NCBI GenBank assembly: GCA_904501625.1
Contig: CAJGBR010000014.1
Location: 1 to 32,160, forward strand
DNA: 32,160 bases
Direction: 5' to 3'
Origin: an uncultured Rikenellaceae bacterium
GTDB lineage: Bacteria > Bacteroidota > Bacteroidia > Bacteroidales > Rikenellaceae
In this document: piece by piece, positions 1 through 8,369 of the stretch
How positions within the stretch are numbered: the first letter of the stretch is position 1
Layout: each line of letters opens with the position of its first letter
Translations under genes and position numbers: made by a program
The notes under the pieces: model-generated
What the model saw: only the letters and a program-made list of their open reading frames with translations
The model's database searches: none
What the model was told of the DNA's origin: nothing

Positions 1-57
1 CCAATCGGTTTGGCATTGTGCGGAATCCTGATCTGGATCAGACGTAAAGGTAGATAG
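1..57 (+). CDS. C-terminal end of an unknown membrane protein (partial)
   Basis: The first 57 bases read in frame as 18 residues (PIGLALCGILIWIRRKGR) followed by TAG. The piece looks like a final membrane-spanning helix followed by a positively charged cytoplasmic tail, as in many inner-membrane proteins; the C-terminal helix of a GldG-type ABC transporter protein is one possibility, but 18 residues cannot decide it. A hairpin 24 bases downstream closes this transcription unit. Confidence 0.4.
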   Translation, partial: PIGLALCGILIWIRRKGR

Positions 58-80
58 TAATCTAAAAATAACCAATTCGT

Positions 81-111
81 TAGAGGGAATCCGTCTATCA
101 GATTCCCTCTA
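81..111 (+). terminator. Intergenic hairpin, probable terminator
   Basis: Perfect 11-bp inverted repeat, TAGAGGGAATC (81-91) and GATTCCCTCTA (101-111), with a 9-base loop. It follows the stop codon at 57 and precedes the mutS-like pair. No strong T-run follows, so termination may be partial and the next genes may receive read-through; no clear promoter is seen between it and base 131. Its foot AGAGGG/CCCTCT recurs in other hairpins of this window. Confidence 0.6.
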
Positions 112-130
112 ATTCATAAAATTAACGGAT

Positions 131-1459
131 ATGAGTTTTATCGCAGATAAACAAACAATTGACGACTTGAATATCTTTGGTCGTCACGGTCGCAACTGCG
201 TATACGCATTGTTCAATCGTACAATGACACGAGGCGGATCGTTGTTGCTCGAAGATATGTTTCGTTCTCCGCTGTCAGACTCAGATGAGATCAATGCACG
301 TAGCGGAATGATCCGTTATTTTCAGGAACAAAAAATCGAATTCCCGTTCCGAAACGAAATCTTCGATATTATTGATAACTATTTGAGTAACGTTGATACA
401 CGTACTCAGTTGGCAGCCGAAAACAACACATTGAAACGTAAGGTTAACAATATGTTGGGAGCAGATACCGAGTACGAACAGTTACACAAAGGCGTGTTGG
501 CAACAATCGAATTTTTGTGTACACTGCAAGACGTAGTCAAAGAAATCAAACCGGATTCGCCCTATCGTCCTACAGCAGACAAGATGGCCGAAATCCTCGA
601 AGATGCTCGTATCGCAAATGTATATGGTGAACGTGGTCGTAAAAAATTGGCTTACGAAAAGACCGCCGATTACGACCGAGTATTGCGATATCAGTTCCGC
701 GATGAGTTGAAGAAATTGTTGTCTCACATTTTCTTGATGGACGTTTATATTACCATTGCCAAGGTTGCAACAGAACGCGATTTCTGTTTCGCTAAGGCAA
801 TCGAATCTGATCGCAAGACCATCAAAATGGAGGGAGTTTATCACCCACTTCTGAAGAAGGCAATTTCGAACGATATCGACATTAATCCTGAAAACAACGT
901 AATCTTCCTGACCGGAGCAAATATGGCCGGTAAGTCAACATTTATGAAGACTTTCAGCATCGCGGTATTCCTTGCACATATGGGATTCCCGGTTCCGGCT
1001 AAGAGTATGACATTTACTGCCAGCCGCGGTATGTTTACAACAATCAACTTGTCCGATAACATCAATATGGGTTACAGCCACTTCTACGCAGAAGTTATGC
1101 GTGTTAAGAAGGTAGCTCAAGAAGTAGGCCACGCACGTGACCTTATCGTAGTGTTCGACGAGTTGTTCCGCGGAACAAACGTTAAAGATGCATACGATGC
1201 AACAGTCGCAGTAACAGAAGCATTCGCAGCAAACAAGAACTGTGTGTTCATTATCTCGACACACATTCTCGAAGCAGCCGAAGAGTTGAAACATCGTTGT
1301 GACAATATGAACTACATCTATCTCCCGACAGTGATGAAAGATGGAGTTCCGACCTACACATACAAGATCGCCAAGGGTATCACAGAAGACCGTCACGGTA
1401 TGATCATTATTCGCAATGAACACATTTTGGATATCCTCGCAGAGGGAAAAATAGGCTAA
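131..1459 (+). CDS. Short MutS-like ATPase, first of a tandem pair
   Basis: 442 residues, about half the length of canonical MutS. Residues 1-240 are helical and resemble the MutS core/lever region; there is no N-terminal mismatch-binding domain. The ATPase domain is intact: Walker A GANMAGKST (262-270), a segment NMGYSHFYAEV (312-322) at the place of the MutS signature, Walker B LIVVFDELFRGTN (338-350, D343-E344) and the switch histidine in STH (376-378). The family binds DNA as dimers with composite ATP sites; the substrate of this short type is unknown. It is followed after 4 bases by a second, clearly homologous gene, so the two proteins probably work together, perhaps as a heterodimer (inference). 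The start at 131 lies 19 bases after the upstream hairpin. Family assignment is secure; role in mismatch repair is not. Confidence 0.85.
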   Translation: MSFIADKQTIDDLNIFGRHGRNCVYALFNRTMTRGGSLLLEDMFRSPLSDSDEINARSGMIRYFQEQKIEFPFRNEIFDIIDNYLSNVDTRTQLAAENNTLKRKVNNMLGADTEYEQLHKGVLATIEFLCTLQDVVKEIKPDSPYRPTADKMAEILEDARIANVYGERGRKKLAYEKTADYDRVLRYQFRDELKKLLSHIFLMDVYITIAKVATERDFCFAKAIESDRKTIKMEGVYHPLLKKAISNDIDINPENNVIFLTGANMAGKSTFMKTFSIAVFLAHMGFPVPAKSMTFTASRGMFTTINLSDNINMGYSHFYAEVMRVKKVAQEVGHARDLIVVFDELFRGTNVKDAYDATVAVTEAFAANKNCVFIISTHILEAAEELKHRCDNMNYIYLPTVMKDGVPTYTYKIAKGITEDRHGMIIIRNEHILDILAEGKIG

Positions 1460-1463
1460 AAGA

Positions 1464-2801
1464 ATGGAAAACAAGAAATTCATTATAGACAAGCAGACTC
1501 TCGAAGACCTTAACATAATGGGTCGTTACAAACCGGGATCAATATTCAGTCTGTTCCTCGAATTGCAAACTCGCGGAGGCGAAAGATATCTTGAACAAAT
1601 CTTTAACGATCCGATGACCGATGCTAAGAGCATCAATGCTCGTGCAGAACAATTCGAGTATTTTAAAGGTATCGAAGCTCAATTCCCTGTGCCCGACGAA
1701 ATGTTCCAGGCGACAGAAGAGTATCTCAGCAATGCTGAAGGTGCAGGTATGGTCGTAGCAATGATTAATGGTTTGCGTCGTAAGGTGTTAGAACTCGTTG
1801 CTCGAGATAAGGAATTCGGATTGTTGGCTGAGGGTATGCGTCAGACTATGCAAGCCGTAGTTCGCATCAGAGAGTTCATTAACTTGTTGAAAAACAAAGA
1901 TAATGGCGGTGCTTGTAGAGATATGGTTGAAGAGGCTGACAAAATCGTCAATGGCGATATGAAATGGCTGACTGCTCAACTTGCATCGAAGAAACTCGGT
2001 CTGGGTGACATCTTGATGTGCGACTACCGTCTTCGTCACAAATGTATCGAACAAATGCAACAGCTTATTAAGTTGATGTATAAGTTTGATGTTATGTTGT
2101 GCGTGGGAACAATTGCTCGTCGCCGCGGATTCACAAAAGCCGTAGCTTTAGAAGGTGATAATCACATTCTTAAGATGGAGGGCGTATACCACCCATCACT
2201 GAAAAAGGCTATCGCTAATGACATCTTGATTGACCGCGAAAAGAACGTATTCTTCCTGACCGGTGCAAATATGGCAGGTAAATCTACATTGATGAAGTCT
2301 ATCGGTGTTGCAACATATATGGCTCACCTCGGTTTGCCGGTTGCTGCTTCGAAGATGGAGTTTGCTCCGATTGACGGTATGTTCTCTTCAATCAACGTTT
2401 CGGATAATATGAATATGGGTTACAGCCACTTCTATGCTGAAGTTGTGCGTGTTAAGACCGTAGCTGAAACTGTTGCTAAAGGTTTTCGTTTGTTGGTTAT
2501 CTTTGACGAGTTGTTCAAGGGTACGAATGTGAAGGACGCATTTGATGCAACTATTGCTGTGACATTGGGATTCTCTCAATATAGACGCTGTTCGTTCATC
2601 ATTTCTACTCACATTACAGAAGCTGGTCACGACTTGAAGACTAAGATGGAAAACATTCAGTATCACTATGTTCCAACTGTAATGGAAGGTTCTATCCCAA
2701 GATACACTTACAAACTGACAGACGGTATCACTAACGATAGACACGGTATGATGATTATTCAAAACGAAAAAATCATCGAAACTATCAAAAACGAACGATA
2801 G
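1464..2801 (+). CDS. Short MutS-like ATPase, second of a tandem pair
   Basis: 445 residues, collinear with the preceding gene over its full length (shared start IIDKQT-type, EGVYHP, FLTGANMAGKST, MGYSHFYAEV, DRHGM). Walker A GANMAGKST is at 267-275, Walker B with D348-E349, and STH at 381-383. It also lacks the mismatch-recognition domain. Only 4 bases separate it from the first gene, so the pair is one operon and likely arose by duplication. The two copies have diverged most in the helical N-terminal half (residues about 90-220), the part that would touch DNA or other ligands. A strong hairpin follows at 2821. Confidence 0.85.
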   Translation: MENKKFIIDKQTLEDLNIMGRYKPGSIFSLFLELQTRGGERYLEQIFNDPMTDAKSINARAEQFEYFKGIEAQFPVPDEMFQATEEYLSNAEGAGMVVAMINGLRRKVLELVARDKEFGLLAEGMRQTMQAVVRIREFINLLKNKDNGGACRDMVEEADKIVNGDMKWLTAQLASKKLGLGDILMCDYRLRHKCIEQMQQLIKLMYKFDVMLCVGTIARRRGFTKAVALEGDNHILKMEGVYHPSLKKAIANDILIDREKNVFFLTGANMAGKSTLMKSIGVATYMAHLGLPVAASKMEFAPIDGMFSSINVSDNMNMGYSHFYAEVVRVKTVAETVAKGFRLLVIFDELFKGTNVKDAFDATIAVTLGFSQYRRCSFIISTHITEAGHDLKTKMENIQYHYVPTVMEGSIPRYTYKLTDGITNDRHGMMIIQNEKIIETIKNER

Positions 2802-2820
2802 AAATTTTGATTATATAATA

Positions 2821-2848
2821 AAGAGGGTGTCGATTCCGGCACCCTCTT
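2821..2848. terminator. Bidirectional terminator between convergent genes
   Basis: AAGAGGGTG (2821-2829) pairs with CACCCTCTT (2840-2848), followed on the plus strand by ATTTTT. It sits between the plus-strand mutS-like pair and the minus-strand exonuclease gene and can serve both. Confidence 0.75.
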
Positions 2849-2871
2849 ATTTTTGACTCTAAATTAACATA

Positions 2872-3366
2872 TTACAATATCTTTATAGCAATTGCTGCAC
2901 AAGCTTCAGCATCAGCAAGTGCGTGGTGATGAGCAGTCAAGTCATAACCACAAGCCGCTGCAGATGTCTGCAACTGATGATTTTCTAACGAAGAACCAAA
3001 AACTTTTCGCGAAGCTGCCAAAGTGTCATAAAACTCATACTCTGGATATTCCATATCATAACACGCGTGAACTGCCCTCAAACAACTCTCATCAAATCGC
3101 GAATTATGAGCAACCAACGGCAATCCATCAACCATCAGGGCAACTTGAGACCAGACCTCAGGAAACAAAGGTGCATCATTAGTATCATCACTATTCAGAC
3201 CGTGGACTTCACAACAAAAACTCGCATAATAATTGGGTGTGGGACGGATTAAACTATAAAACTTATCTACAATCTTTCCTCCTCTGACAACAACCACTCC
3301 AATAGAGCAGACACTCGAACGTTTACTATTGGCAGTCTCAAAATCTATTGCAGCAAAATCTTTCAT
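2872..3366 (-). CDS. DnaQ-like 3'-5' exonuclease (DEDDh family)
   Basis: 164 residues, a stand-alone exonuclease domain of the DNA polymerase III epsilon type. The four acidic ligands and the catalytic histidine are visible: D8 and E10 in AIDFETAN, D92 in VAHNSRFD, and H147 with D152 in HHALADAEA. Such proteins remove nucleotides from 3' ends of DNA or small RNAs using two metal ions. The protein is shorter than epsilon (about 240 residues) and lacks a polymerase-binding tail, so it is more likely a general-purpose nuclease than the replicative proofreader. It is probably a single-gene unit: the psd terminator lies upstream and the mutS-like operon converges on it. Confidence 0.8.
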   Translation of the reverse strand: MKDFAAIDFETANSKRSSVCSIGVVVVRGGKIVDKFYSLIRPTPNYYASFCCEVHGLNSDDTNDAPLFPEVWSQVALMVDGLPLVAHNSRFDESCLRAVHACYDMEYPEYEFYDTLAASRKVFGSSLENHQLQTSAAACGYDLTAHHHALADAEACAAIAIKIL

Positions 3367-3420
3367 CTATATTAATTTGTTAGAATAAAATTTTCAAGAT
3401 GTAATCTCACCTTCAAAAAT

Positions 3421-3456
3421 TAAAAAAGATTCCTGTTGATTAAATACAAGAATCTT
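3421..3456 (-). terminator. Rho-independent terminator of the rsfS-ftsH-cdsA-psd unit
   Basis: Read on the minus strand, an 11-bp stem (3446-3456 with 3426-3436, one T-G pair) with a 9-base loop is followed by a run of six T (3422-3427 on the plus strand as A). This is a classical terminator just after the psd stop codon. Confidence 0.8.
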
Positions 3457-3478
3457 AAATATTAAGAAATGAAAATAA

Positions 3479-4138
3479 CTATTTCTTTAATGTGGCAATA
3501 ACCGTATCTGTTCCGCGAACTCGCTGATTAAGTTCAACCTTTATTTCTGCATCTAACGGCAAAAATATATCTACGCGTGAACCAAACTTTATAAACCCAC
3601 ATTGACTCGTCTGATCAACCTCTTGACCTTCACGTGCATACGAAACAATTCTTCGTGCAACAAATCCGGCAATTTGGCGAAATAAAATCTTTCTCGAATT
3701 ATGTTCCACAACTACGGTTGTACGTTCATTCAGCTCAGAGGATTTTGGGTGCCAAGCGACCATTTTGGCTCCGTGATGGTGACGCTGGTAAATTACCTTA
3801 CCTCCAATTGGATACCAATTGACGTGAACATTCCACAACGACATAAATACAGAAACCTGAATTCGTTTATCGTGGAAAAACTCATTCTCATCAGTCTGCT
3901 CAATAACCACCACTGTCCCATCTGCGGGAGAATATATCGTATCCGGATCACGATTCAGCTCTCGTTCTGGATTTCTAAAAAATCTAATTATTATCGAATA
4001 TACCAATAATATTGCTGCAACCGCGATCCAATTCCACGGTGCAATATCCATTCTTAACAGAAAGAATACCACAACGGCAACTATCAACGTAGCTACAGAA
4101 ACTATTACTCGACCTTCTGGGTGTATCTTAAATCGCAT
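3479..4138 (-). CDS. psd: Phosphatidylserine decarboxylase, short type
   Basis: 219 residues. It decarboxylates phosphatidylserine to phosphatidylethanolamine at the inner membrane. Two hydrophobic segments (about 11-29 and 33-51) anchor the N terminus. The proenzyme cleavage motif FGS is present in KFGSRVDIFLP: self-cleavage between G186 and S187 would turn S187 into the pyruvoyl cofactor. Conserved YSPADGTV (69-76) and NVHVNW (103-108) blocks also fit. The length matches the short family found in Bacteroidetes and many other bacteria rather than the 300-residue E. coli enzyme. It is the last gene of the unit rsfS-ftsH-cdsA-psd, 25 bases after cdsA, so two successive phospholipid steps are co-expressed. 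Confidence 0.93.
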   Translation of the reverse strand: MRFKIHPEGRVIVSVATLIVAVVVFFLLRMDIAPWNWIAVAAILLVYSIIIRFFRNPERELNRDPDTIYSPADGTVVVIEQTDENEFFHDKRIQVSVFMSLWNVHVNWYPIGGKVIYQRHHHGAKMVAWHPKSSELNERTTVVVEHNSRKILFRQIAGFVARRIVSYAREGQEVDQTSQCGFIKFGSRVDIFLPLDAEIKVELNQRVRGTDTVIATLKK

Positions 4139-4163
4139 ACAACAGTGATTTTATGATACAAAT

Positions 4164-4952
4164 TTAAAATAAATTTTGGTTTGTGACAAATAAATAGATA
4201 AAAACTATCGGTGCTGAAACAAAAACTGCATCAAATCTATCAAGAAAACCGCCGTGTCCTGGTATTATCGAACCTGAATCTTTCATCTGAACAGATCGTT
4301 TGAACATTGACTCAATCAAATCACCCCAAACTCCTGACACACTGATAATTACCCCAAGTCCTGCCCACCACAACGACACTTCGTTATGAATCATATACCC
4401 TGCGATAAGTGACACAGCTACAGAGAACAACACTCCGCCCCAAAATCCTTCCCAGGATTTCTTTGGAGAAATTCTCTCAAACAGACGATGCTTTCCAATG
4501 CTCATTCCAACGAGATAAGCTCCCACATCATTTGTCCAGACAATAACAAAATATGCCAACAAAAAATATCTATCAATGCTCTCGCGGAAAAAAATTAGCA
4601 ACAACATCGGAACCAGCACGTAAATCACATTACCAACTGATACACAGATATTTTCTAGCGGTGTAACCTTGTTTCGATACAATTCGATTATCGCGACAAC
4701 AGGCAACAATAACACTAAGAAACGAAGTGAAAAGTCAAATTTAATAGCGATTAATGCTAACATCGAAAATAGTATCGGCACGATTCGTTCAGAGAAGATT
4801 CCCTTGCGACGTGCTATAGAAAATACTTCTAACATTGACCCTGCTGCTATCAGCATCGCAACAAGAAGCATCGCCCACTCATTATAAACGGATAAAATTA
4901 TCGCACTGACGACAATTAATCCACCTAATGATCTGATTAGTAATTGTTTCAT
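4164..4952 (-). CDS. cdsA: Phosphatidate cytidylyltransferase (CDP-diglyceride synthase)
   Basis: 262 residues, polytopic membrane protein with about seven or eight hydrophobic helices. It makes CDP-diacylglycerol from CTP and phosphatidic acid, the precursor for phosphatidylserine and acidic phospholipids. The family signature is clear near the C terminus: SPKKSWEG (162-169), then GDLIESMFKR (210-219) and KDSGSIIPGHGGFLDRFD (224-241), whose acidic residues bind metal. It begins 8 bases after the ftsH stop and is followed by psd, a typical Bacteroidetes arrangement. Confidence 0.95.
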   Translation of the reverse strand: MKQLLIRSLGGLIVVSAIILSVYNEWAMLLVAMLIAAGSMLEVFSIARRKGIFSERIVPILFSMLALIAIKFDFSLRFLVLLLPVVAIIELYRNKVTPLENICVSVGNVIYVLVPMLLLIFFRESIDRYFLLAYFVIVWTNDVGAYLVGMSIGKHRLFERISPKKSWEGFWGGVLFSVAVSLIAGYMIHNEVSLWWAGLGVIISVSGVWGDLIESMFKRSVQMKDSGSIIPGHGGFLDRFDAVFVSAPIVFIYLFVTNQNLF

Positions 4953-4960
4953 CTTTTCGT

Positions 4961-6934
4961 TTATGCTATGACCTCTTCAGATTGTGCATCAATAACTTCA
5001 GATTCCGTCGATTTCACACCCTCAGGTGTATTATTAAAAGGACGTTTGCCAAGTATCCGTTCAACATCTTCACTAAAAATTACTTCACTCTCAAGCAATT
5101 TTTCCGCAAGTTGTTCCATCTGTGTACGGTGTTCTTCAAGAATTGACTTTGCTCGCTCATAAGCCAAATCTATCAACTCTTTAACCTCAGAATCAATCTG
5201 TTGAGCAGTTTTATCACTATATGGTTTTGAAAATGCCATATCACTCTGTCCTGTCGAATCATAATAACTTATATTGCCCAACGTATCACTCATTCCGAAA
5301 TATGAAATCATTGCATAGGCCTGACGCGTAACACGTTCCAAATCGTTGAGAGCTCCAGTGGAAATTCTACCCAGAAATAATTCTTCAGCTGCACGTCCGC
5401 CAAGTGTTGCAGACATTTCGTCAAGCAACTGCTCTTTAGTGGTAATATGGCGTTCGTCTGGCAGATACCAAGCTGCTCCCAATGCTCGACCACGTGGAAT
5501 TATCGTAACCTTGATCAACGGATTAGCATACTGCAACAACCAACTAACCGTAGCGTGCCCTGCCTCGTGGAATGCAATGGAACGTTTCTCTGGTGGTGAT
5601 ATAATTGTCGAACGGCGTTCAAGACCACCTACGATTCGATCAATCGCATCAAGAAAATCTTGGCGTTCAACCTGTTTCTTATCTCCACGTGCAGCGATTA
5701 AGGCTGCTTCGTTACAAACATTTGCAATATCGGCTCCAGAGAATCCAGGTGTATGCTTAGCCAGAAACTCCTTATCCAAAGTCGGGTCAAGTTTCAACCG
5801 CTGCAAATGGACCTCAAAAATGTCACGACGTTCTGTCAAATCTGGCAACTCAACGTGAATCTGACGGTCAAAACGACCTGCTCTCATCAGTGCTTTATCC
5901 AAAATATCTGCACGATTTGTTGCTGCCAGAATGATTACTCCCGCATTGGTTCCGAAACCATCCATCTCTGTAAGCAACTGATTCAGCGTATTTTCGCGTT
6001 CATCGTTCGATGAATATCCAGAATTCTTACCGCGAGCACGACCAATGGCATCAATTTCGTCTATGAACACAATGCACGGAGATTTCTCCTTAGCCTGACG
6101 AAACAAATCTCTGACACGAGATGCTCCGACCCCAACGAACATTTCGACAAAATCTGAACCACTGATTGAGAAAAACGGCACATTAGCCTCTCCAGCTACA
6201 GCCTTTGCCAATAACGTCTTACCCGTTCCCGGAGGGCCTACCAGCAATGCTCCCTTAGGAATCTTACCACCTAAATCATTATATTTCTTCGGATTACGCA
6301 AAAAGTCAACAATTTCCATTATCTCTGTTTTGGCACCCTCCATTCCGGCTACGTCTTTGAAGGTCACTTTTATCTTGGAATCTTTATCAAACATCTGAGC
6401 CTTCGCTTTACCCACATTGAAGACTCCGCCACCACCGCCACCGCTACCACGCGACATACTGCGGAAAATCAAAACCGTAAACAGCAGTATCATCAAAAAT
6501 GGGAATACCGACCACACATCTGTCCACAGACTACGTTTCTTGACAAAGATGGGCGAGATTCGGTCTGCATCTGGAATATTCATCTGTATAGTCTCCATAT
6601 TCTCCTCAAATTTATCCAACGAGCCTATGGTGAATACAAACTGGGGACCACTTGATGGAATATTGCGGAACTCAACATTCTCACGCCAATCCTTAATCTT
6701 ATCTGGTTTAAGGAATACCTCAACCACCTCTTTATTTACGACCTCAACCTTCTGTACATCTCCTGATGTTATGATTTGGTTTTTAAAGGTTGCCCACGTT
6801 ATCTCAAGAGGATTTCCGCCTCCATTAAACAACCCCCAACCTACAATGAACAATGCTATCAACCCATAAATCCAAAATATATTGAACTTCGGAGCTGTAT
6901 TAGGTTTTCGTTTATTAGGTTCGATTTTTGCCAT
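4961..6934 (-). CDS. ftsH: ATP-dependent zinc metalloprotease FtsH
   Basis: 657 residues. Membrane-anchored AAA+ protease that degrades misfolded and regulatory membrane proteins. Two membrane helices (about 18-36 and 139-158) enclose a periplasmic region; a glycine-rich linker (163-170) leads to the AAA domain with Walker A GPPGTGKT (233-240), Walker B FIDEID (290-295) and the second region of homology RAGRFDRQ (351-358). The protease site is HEAGH (456-460), with the third zinc ligand probably D531 in NDLERVT. The C-terminal tail (about 635-657) is acidic and variable. It lies between rsfS and cdsA in the same direction; FtsH control of lipid enzymes is known in other bacteria, and the co-transcription here is suggestive only. 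Confidence 0.97.
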   Translation of the reverse strand: MAKIEPNKRKPNTAPKFNIFWIYGLIALFIVGWGLFNGGGNPLEITWATFKNQIITSGDVQKVEVVNKEVVEVFLKPDKIKDWRENVEFRNIPSSGPQFVFTIGSLDKFEENMETIQMNIPDADRISPIFVKKRSLWTDVWSVFPFLMILLFTVLIFRSMSRGSGGGGGGVFNVGKAKAQMFDKDSKIKVTFKDVAGMEGAKTEIMEIVDFLRNPKKYNDLGGKIPKGALLVGPPGTGKTLLAKAVAGEANVPFFSISGSDFVEMFVGVGASRVRDLFRQAKEKSPCIVFIDEIDAIGRARGKNSGYSSNDERENTLNQLLTEMDGFGTNAGVIILAATNRADILDKALMRAGRFDRQIHVELPDLTERRDIFEVHLQRLKLDPTLDKEFLAKHTPGFSGADIANVCNEAALIAARGDKKQVERQDFLDAIDRIVGGLERRSTIISPPEKRSIAFHEAGHATVSWLLQYANPLIKVTIIPRGRALGAAWYLPDERHITTKEQLLDEMSATLGGRAAEELFLGRISTGALNDLERVTRQAYAMISYFGMSDTLGNISYYDSTGQSDMAFSKPYSDKTAQQIDSEVKELIDLAYERAKSILEEHRTQMEQLAEKLLESEVIFSEDVERILGKRPFNNTPEGVKSTESEVIDAQSEEVIA

Positions 6935-6969
6935 TTTACTCTCAATCTTTTAACGTTTATTATATATCG

Positions 6970-7308
6970 TTAAAATTTCTTAATTATTGCGTCAGCCCAC
7001 AAATCTTCAAGACGATAAAATTCTCGTGATTCAGTTCTGAATACGTGTACAACAACATCTCCATAGTCAACAATTACCCACAGGGCGTTCTCCATACCCT
7101 CTTTACGCACAGGCCATTCGTGATGATCCTTAAACACTTGCTCTTCGATACCGTCGGCAATAGCAATAACCTGAGTTCCCGAATCGGCATTACATACGAT
7201 GAATTCGTCACAAACTGCACCATCAAATCCTCTCAAATCAAGCGAAACTATTGATTGTCCCTTTTTGTCCTCAATTGCAGCAACTATGCTGTCTGATAAT
7301 TTACTCAT
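6970..7308 (-). CDS. rsfS: Ribosomal silencing factor RsfS (Iojap family)
   Basis: 112 residues. RsfS binds ribosomal protein L14 (uL14) on the 50S subunit and blocks joining with the 30S subunit when nutrients are short. The typical motif run is present: FIVCNADSGTQV (37-48), KDHHEWPVRKEG (61-72), WVIVDYGDVVVHVF (77-90) and the ending REFYRLEDLWADA. First gene of the rsfS-ftsH-cdsA-psd unit, 35 bases before ftsH, with a well-matched promoter in front of it overlapping the end of the oxyR gene. Confidence 0.93.
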   Translation of the reverse strand: MSKLSDSIVAAIEDKKGQSIVSLDLRGFDGAVCDEFIVCNADSGTQVIAIADGIEEQVFKDHHEWPVRKEGMENALWVIVDYGDVVVHVFRTESREFYRLEDLWADAIIKKF

Positions 7309-7342
7309 AAAATAATTTCAAAAACCAATTCCGTTAATTTTG

Positions 7343-7374
7343 CAAAAATAACATTTTTTTTCAATTATCGCAAT
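7343..7374 (-). promoter_or_regulatory. Predicted Bacteroidetes promoter for rsfS operon
   Basis: On the minus strand ATTG (7374-7371), 20 bases, then TATTTTTG (7350-7343) matches the -33 TTTG / -7 TAnnTTTG pattern of Bacteroidetes sigma-ABfr promoters with one mismatch. The upstream element lies inside the 3' end of the oxyR gene. Position about 35 bases before the rsfS start supports it. Confidence 0.55.
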
Positions 7375-8260
7375 TTTCACCCATTACATCAACAATCGTG
7401 CTGTGCATTGCCTCAACCAATGCCTGCTTCACGAAACTCCACTTCACTGACAATGTAATCGGGCGTGAGTAACCTCCATTGCCCAATTTACGTATACGAT
7501 GCTGATTCTCTTGAGGAATCGAATCAAGACTCATCTCTGGAATAATCGTCATCGAAGATGTACTATCAACAAGTCGCATAAGAGTCAACAATGATCCGCT
7601 TTCAAAACAGAACCCACCCTTATACTTGTTTTTCATTCCACACAAATCCAACACCTGATCTCTCAAACAGTGCCCCTCGGGCAACAACAACAATGATTCG
7701 CCTTGAATGTCATCAATCTTTATATGTTCTCGTTCACTCAGAGGATGGGTATCTGAAACATAAGCATAGAATCTATCTTTGAATATCACTTTCTCTTCAA
7801 TATCTTCCGGTGAACCTCCGGCCATAATGGCAACATCAATATGATCCTCGTACAACGAACGTATCAGTTCTGGGGTTATCATCTCATACACTTCAAACGA
7901 TACTTCAGGATAACGTCGTACAAATTCGGGTATAAACTTATGCAACAAATATGGTGCGATCGTAGGTATAACTCCCAATCTCAACACACCTGCAACATCG
8001 TTTTTCATATCCGAAACTACGCCCTTAACCTTGTAAAACTCAGATAATGCAATCTTGGCCTGAGCTTCAACCACCTTGCCTGCATCTGTAAGCCGAATCG
8101 GTTTACTTGAACGATCTATCAATACCAGACCAAGTTCATTTTCAAGGTTTTTAATCTGCATACTCAGCGATGGCTGAGTGACAAAACACCGTTCAGAGGC
8201 AACCGAGAAACTCTGCCATCTGGCTACGGCAAGAAAATATTCGAGCTGAATTATTGTCAT
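7361..8260 (-). CDS. oxyR: LysR-family peroxide sensor OxyR
   Basis: 299 residues. N-terminal winged helix-turn-helix (about 1-60) with the LysR pattern ARWQSFSVASERCFVTQPSLS (with one break) and a periplasmic-binding-like regulatory domain. The two redox cysteines of OxyR are preserved in LPEGHCLRDQVLDLC: C198 and C207, with the same 9-residue spacing as C199/C208 in E. coli. In the family, peroxide forms a disulfide between them and changes DNA binding, activating catalase, Dps and peroxiredoxin genes. None of those targets is adjacent. Downstream is rsfS with its own promoter; upstream is the hydrogenase module, separated by a large hairpin. In an anaerobe a peroxide sensor is expected for air exposure. 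Confidence 0.85.
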   Translation of the reverse strand: MTIIQLEYFLAVARWQSFSVASERCFVTQPSLSMQIKNLENELGLVLIDRSSKPIRLTDAGKVVEAQAKIALSEFYKVKGVVSDMKNDVAGVLRLGVIPTIAPYLLHKFIPEFVRRYPEVSFEVYEMITPELIRSLYEDHIDVAIMAGGSPEDIEEKVIFKDRFYAYVSDTHPLSEREHIKIDDIQGESLLLLPEGHCLRDQVLDLCGMKNKYKGGFCFESGSLLTLMRLVDSTSSMTIIPEMSLDSIPQENQHRIRKLGNGGYSRPITLSVKWSFVKQALVEAMHSTIVDVMGENCDN

Positions 8261-8283
8261 CTGTATGAAATTTTAATTCAAAT

Positions 8284-8346
8284 AAAGTGTCCGAGATTAC
8301 ACGCCTCTCCGAACAACCGGACCAGCTGCAAATTCTCGGACACTTT
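8284..8346 (-). terminator. Long-loop hairpin ending the sensory hydrogenase operon
   Basis: AAAGTGTCCGAGA (8284-8296) is the perfect inverse of TCTCGGACACTTT (8334-8346): a 13-bp stem enclosing 37 bases, unusually long for a simple terminator. It stands after the stop of the group B hydrogenase gene and before oxyR. The loop holds a possible small hairpin (CCG/CGG around 8308-8322). A terminator is most likely; an RNA processing or regulatory structure in the oxyR leader is possible. Confidence 0.55.
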
Positions 8347-8369
8347 TATTTATCAGTTACGAAAAGTGA

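Noticed and set aside
935..1516. 193-codon minus-strand frame in the mutS-like pair
   Set aside because: Antisense to the conserved Walker A and B region of the first MutS-like gene; no coding features.
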